DNA of 64,000 nucleotides. Source: Glandiceps talaboti. Lineage: Eukaryota; Hemichordata; Enteropneusta; Spengelidae. The notes beneath the pieces are model-generated. The model did not search any database and was not told the origin of the DNA. It saw only the letters and a list, made by a program, of their open reading frames with translations. The DNA is taken from the NCBI RefSeq assembly GCF_964340395.1, contig NC_135562.1:12657043-12721042 (forward strand), read 5' to 3'. Positions 60,011 to 64,000 of the stretch are shown in pieces (position 1 is the stretch's first letter; each line of letters begins with the position of its first letter). The position numbers were made by a program, and so were the translations under genes.

Positions 60011-63000
60011 TATCTTTTGTCCATTATTCCGCGAAGCATTTAGGCACCAATGTTTGATTGACAGCTACAGTAGCAATGACTCAGATTTTCACAAAACCCC
60101 TTTGGTCTCTACTTATGATTTTACTGACAGGTTGGTGTTATATTTCAGACAGATTGTTGTGCATTTGAAAAAGTTGAGCATGAGCTGAGCGAAGTTTAGT
60201 TGTCATAAAATAATCAGCATAAGCTTTTTCGTGTCAACAAGAACCAATTCTCGGTTGCCTAGTTACAATGTAATCGGGGTTGATGTAATGTTTCTCTTAT
60301 GGGACACCATGTTCGTTGCCTAAAATGTAGACAAAGTTTGGCCCCAAAATAAAAATAAAGTGTTTAAACTATTATATATTTATTAGATAGTAAAAGAAGC
60401 CATGTATATCAAAGTTCGAATTTTATTCAAGCTATAATAGTCGTGCTCTTAGATGTACACACAGGTCCATTGTATCGAGTATAGACCTACATGAACATTC
60501 TCTTTTGCTACTTGTGAGTACGGTCCTTATGACCAACAGCAATTTGCTCTCAATTTTGCACACTACGTACAATGTCTATAATAGTTTATTTTTGTTAAGA
60601 CATCATCACACAGACGTGTCTAATTAATGAAATGCCACACCATACATCTATCTATGTATGTGCCTGTCTATCTGTCTGTCTGTCTTTCAGTCTGTCTATT
60701 TATATGTCTGGTATTTATCTATTTATCATCTTTTATGTATTTATTACTCGACTGTAGACCGAGCGAGTTTCCCTGTCATAGGGTACGTGAAATTAGAAAA
60801 AAAACAGTGTCATTAATTTGTAATTACTTTGTTTGGGTCCTGACATGACACTGCGTATACATGTCGCCAAACACCTATTTAGAGAAGTGAATACCTATAT
60901 TGCAGTAGTTCACATGGGTGTCAGCACAATAGGTACTAAAACTAATATCGTATATCTGGAGATGTCATTCGAGCTAAAGTTTAGTGTCCTTTTGTTTCAA
61001 TTTCAAGACGCATAACTATGCATGACCTATTGTTATCTTTAAGAGGTCATCTCATAGGCATGACCTTTTTGTGATTTAATTGTTATAACGACCATGGCTC
61101 TGCCTCTGGTCTTGGATTGAGGCCATGAGGCCGAACTCACGGCTTTGATAAATAAAATATATGTTCCAGCACAGTCCCGCTATCATATCGTGATAGAGGG
61201 ACTGTGCTTTCAGTCCAGGTTCCAGTAATACAACATACATCGTCTCGTATACAGTTTATCCTTCCACCACTTGGACTTGCTGATCAGAAAATTTGCTAAC
61301 ACAGTGACGCGGTAACATACAAACGCTAACTGTTCAATACATTATGCCTTCAGAGAAAAGTACACCAAAGTACAGTTTCGTAAAACTTTCTTAAATCATT
61401 AACTACATAAAATATCAAAATCCAGATCACTATGGATGTTAGTGAAAAGGTTCTACTTATGCGAAAAATAAGAATATTCATGAAGCTGTATGTTACAATT
61501 CCACACTGTGAAACACAATCCCTCCTTCTAATTTTGCGATGTCTTAGTACGTCACTGCAGTATTTTACAAGTTCTAGCTCCAGTTGAATTCCTACCATTG
61601 TAATTAACATTATCATTAAAAGTTACCTTTCGAAATGTTCTCGAGTCATTCTTTCGAAAGGTTCTCGAGTCAGCGACTTGTTACTCATCACCCAGCGGCG
61701 TTGTTTTTTCTTCTTCTCAAATGTTGCCAATTAGTCCTCAAAGAGTTTTAAAGTTGTCTCATTACGCACACTATGGTCCTTCTAGTCCAAGGCCGCTTCT
61801 TCTAACAATGTAACAATTAGAATGGAGACCTCTAATTTTAACGTAACCCTCCTCCAATGTTACTTTCTCTCTCCACAAGGGATCGACTTGGACTTTAGGG
61901 AAGTAGCTCAGACTACACTCAATGTTCATGGTTAATCCGGAGCATGCAGAAGTAGCCACGGAGCAGATCGAAGCGCCTAGTCTAGGCCTAGCTGTTGCCT
62001 TCAGCTCGATCACTTCCAAAGATTTCCAAATTTATTATTCAATTAAATTCAATCTTATATAAACATAAAAATATACAATGCTCAAATGATTGGGTGATAA
62101 AATAGTCAGCACCATAAATGAATAAAACAGAGTGTTGCCGCCGTTGACAAATATGAAAACTAGTTAAACAATGTGATTACGTCATTGTTCTTCCGACTGT
62201 CTGTAATCAGTCATTATTTGACACTATTGATCTTTTAATAACTTAATGTTGTCATCTTAGAAGTATACTATTCGCAAAATGCAAACATTTGTTTTAAGTA
62301 TTAATTCATGGCAGCTGAGAGTTCACGGTGACCTCGCTAAACATTAAAACTTTGCGAATATCAGAAAGTTGCGTTTAGTCATCTGTAACAATACATTAAC
62401 TTGTTTGCTGTAGGGGATACCTAATTATCAATAGCAAAATAGCTCCGCAGTCATATCAGATGAATTAATGTGTTTTTTGGGGGAATCCAAGTGGAAGTTT
62501 AAAGTCTTTTAGTGGAATCATGGAAATAATGAATGGCGCGCTCGAACTGGGGATTTCAGTTTATCCTTTATTAGCTGCCAATGTTATGGGATATTCGTTT
62601 AGCTAAGTTAGCTAAGTTGCTATAAAGGAGGATGGATGTAAGAAAAACTATACGACAGTTCACTAGTTGTATCAAAGATGGAAAAGTACGATTTTCAGTA
62701 ATATTACATGTATTAATGTTGTACAACTCGATAGGGTTTAATGGTAAATCATCTGACACTGAGCATACCATTACTGTTCCAACGCTAATCCCACGGAATC
62801 CTTATGCCGGATATATGCGTATACAGTTCACTATACCACAGTATACTGAGTGGTATGGCATACTAGGTTATGCGTGTACAATGTACTATATTCACATTGT
62901 TCTTCATGTTTTCATTAAAAAGAATAATTCTGTTTGATCAGAAGTGCGTATTATAATCAGCAGACACGCATAGCACCAGAGCGACGATATACCAACACCC

Positions 63001-64000
63001 CACCCAATCACTGCGCTTCCTCATTATAGTAGTTTCCACCTAGTTGTATATTATTTCAATGACTGCTAGATCTACCCCTACCCAAAAAAACCCAACAACA
63101 ATCAAAACAAACAAACAAACAAACAAACAAACAAAAAACAGGGAAAAAAAGTATTCAACAGATGTTCACTCAATTCATTATATCCATAATGCAAGGAGAT
63201 ACTGGCAACTAATTCCACCACCTATATGTTTTTCATGATCACAAGGAGTGGTAGATGCATTTTGTAAACTCCTATACTAAAAAACTTATAGTAGTAGCAC
63301 GTCAACCGAGATTAGTTTTCTTTGTAATTGTGATTTTATCGTTAGTGTAATTATTTGCATTCTATCTTTCTAATTTATAATTGAACACTCATTTTTGTCT
63401 ATTAATTGTATCGGAGAACCCCTTGCCCAATCCTTTTGTTTTGACGTCAGACAAGATGAATGGAAATGAGGGCGATTGTCAAAAATACAGTGTCGTTCTC
63501 AATACATGTATGAACAATATAATTGTGGGAATGTTAGCAATACACATTTTTGATTCGTTAACAGTTGGTTATGCTTATTTATGAAAAGAACGTATTTTGA
63601 TGTAAGCTAATAATGAAAAGATTTCGCTTGCTTTCAGTGATTAAATATGCGGTGCATGCCGGGAGTGCATGTAGGCAAATAGCTTCACCAGTTCTTTGAT
63701 CTAACACAATATTTCTAAGCTGTCCTTTATAGCTTGTCTGTTATCAGTTAACTCTGACCTCATTTGACACAAACCCAAATGTTTTCCAGGTGTAAACTCG
63801 GATTAAAGGCTATGTTCAGTGATTCCATTCAATTAATACCGACGCTGTTAGACACTGGCATTTCAATAATAATTTACAGTCGTAATGTCAACATTGTAGT
63901 GATGGACTCAAACCGATAGAAATATAAAGAAATAGAAGTATGTCTGTTTTCATTAAGGGAGGTGAAATTATGTTATGTCTCACATAAATCATTGACAACT
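60011..64000. other. No gene supported; minor repeats
   Basis: It holds a hairpin (61168-61208), a 24-bp duplication CTTTCGAAA-GTTCTCGAGTCA at 61627-61674, and (AAAC)n at 63107-63134. There is also a 101-codon plus frame at 62632-62937 (SSDTEHTITVPTLIPRNPYA) that I cannot identify. A family-P-like GGGAGGTGAAA lies at the very end. Nothing else stands out. Confidence 0.4.
61168..61208. repeat. Perfect-stem hairpin
   Basis: AGCACAGTCCC-G-CTATCA, loop TATCG, TGATAG-A-GGGACTGTGCT. The 17-bp stem with one bulged position could be a tiny foldback remnant or a structured RNA. No miRNA identity is claimed. Confidence 0.5.

Overview
This is a stretch of AT-rich nuclear DNA from an invertebrate animal. 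There are no operons. Coding segments are short exons bounded by GT/AG splice sites and separated by kilobases. The rest is microsatellites, LINEs, a tRNA-headed SINE, a Penelope-like remnant and many small inverted-repeat elements. Single-copy evidence does not fix the phylum; a marine invertebrate (mollusc, hemichordate, amphioxus or cnidarian type) fits best, because TRADD-N-like and GT4-like gene families are expanded in such animals and GIY-YIG Penelope elements are common there. All exon models below are hand-made from open frames, splice consensus and phase agreement; none is supported by transcripts.

All the convincing host genes lie on the minus strand. (1) Two partial genes of one unrecognised family: gene A (exons 10876-10728, 10007-9803, 7601-7432) and gene B (24831-24683, 23165-22964, 21169-21081). 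Their first two exons match in length, intron phase and residues, so they are tandem paralogues. (2) Gene C, 45583-31802, joins four exons in frame into a 295-residue protein with a TRADD-N-like domain. Orphan exon-like segments (42716-42625, 41333-41285) lie inside it. (3) Gene D, 51840-49559, joins two exons into a 426-residue cytosolic GT-B (GT4-like) protein whose EX7E site is degenerate. Adaptor-type TRADD-N and GT4-like modules side by side, with a tandemly duplicated unknown family nearby, suggest an innate-immune type cluster. This is inference.

Mobile DNA fills most of the remainder. A nearly full-length but decayed CR1/Jockey-group LINE runs 16055-20236 on the plus strand (PHD-like and coiled-coil ORF1, endonuclease, reverse transcriptase, (TTA)n tail). 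LINE fragments lie at 3769-5085 (+), 25653-26950 (+), 39163-39420 (-) and 52024-52960 (-). A Penelope-like GIY-YIG remnant (6500-7090) is split by a minus-strand SINE. The dominant repeat, called family P here, has ends reading CCTCCCGTAAGGG / CCCTTACGGGAGG, an internal tandem repeat of about 146 bp and a (CAGA)n tract. Two near-complete copies (13085-14040 and 37579-38504) and at least ten fragments are present. Several foldback elements (915-1148, 34897-35121, 50921-51040, 59284-59425) and a duplicated segment (52945-53500 copied at 57470-60010) complete the picture.

Long stretches, notably 27321-30460, 53500-57450 and 60010-64000, show no gene I can support.
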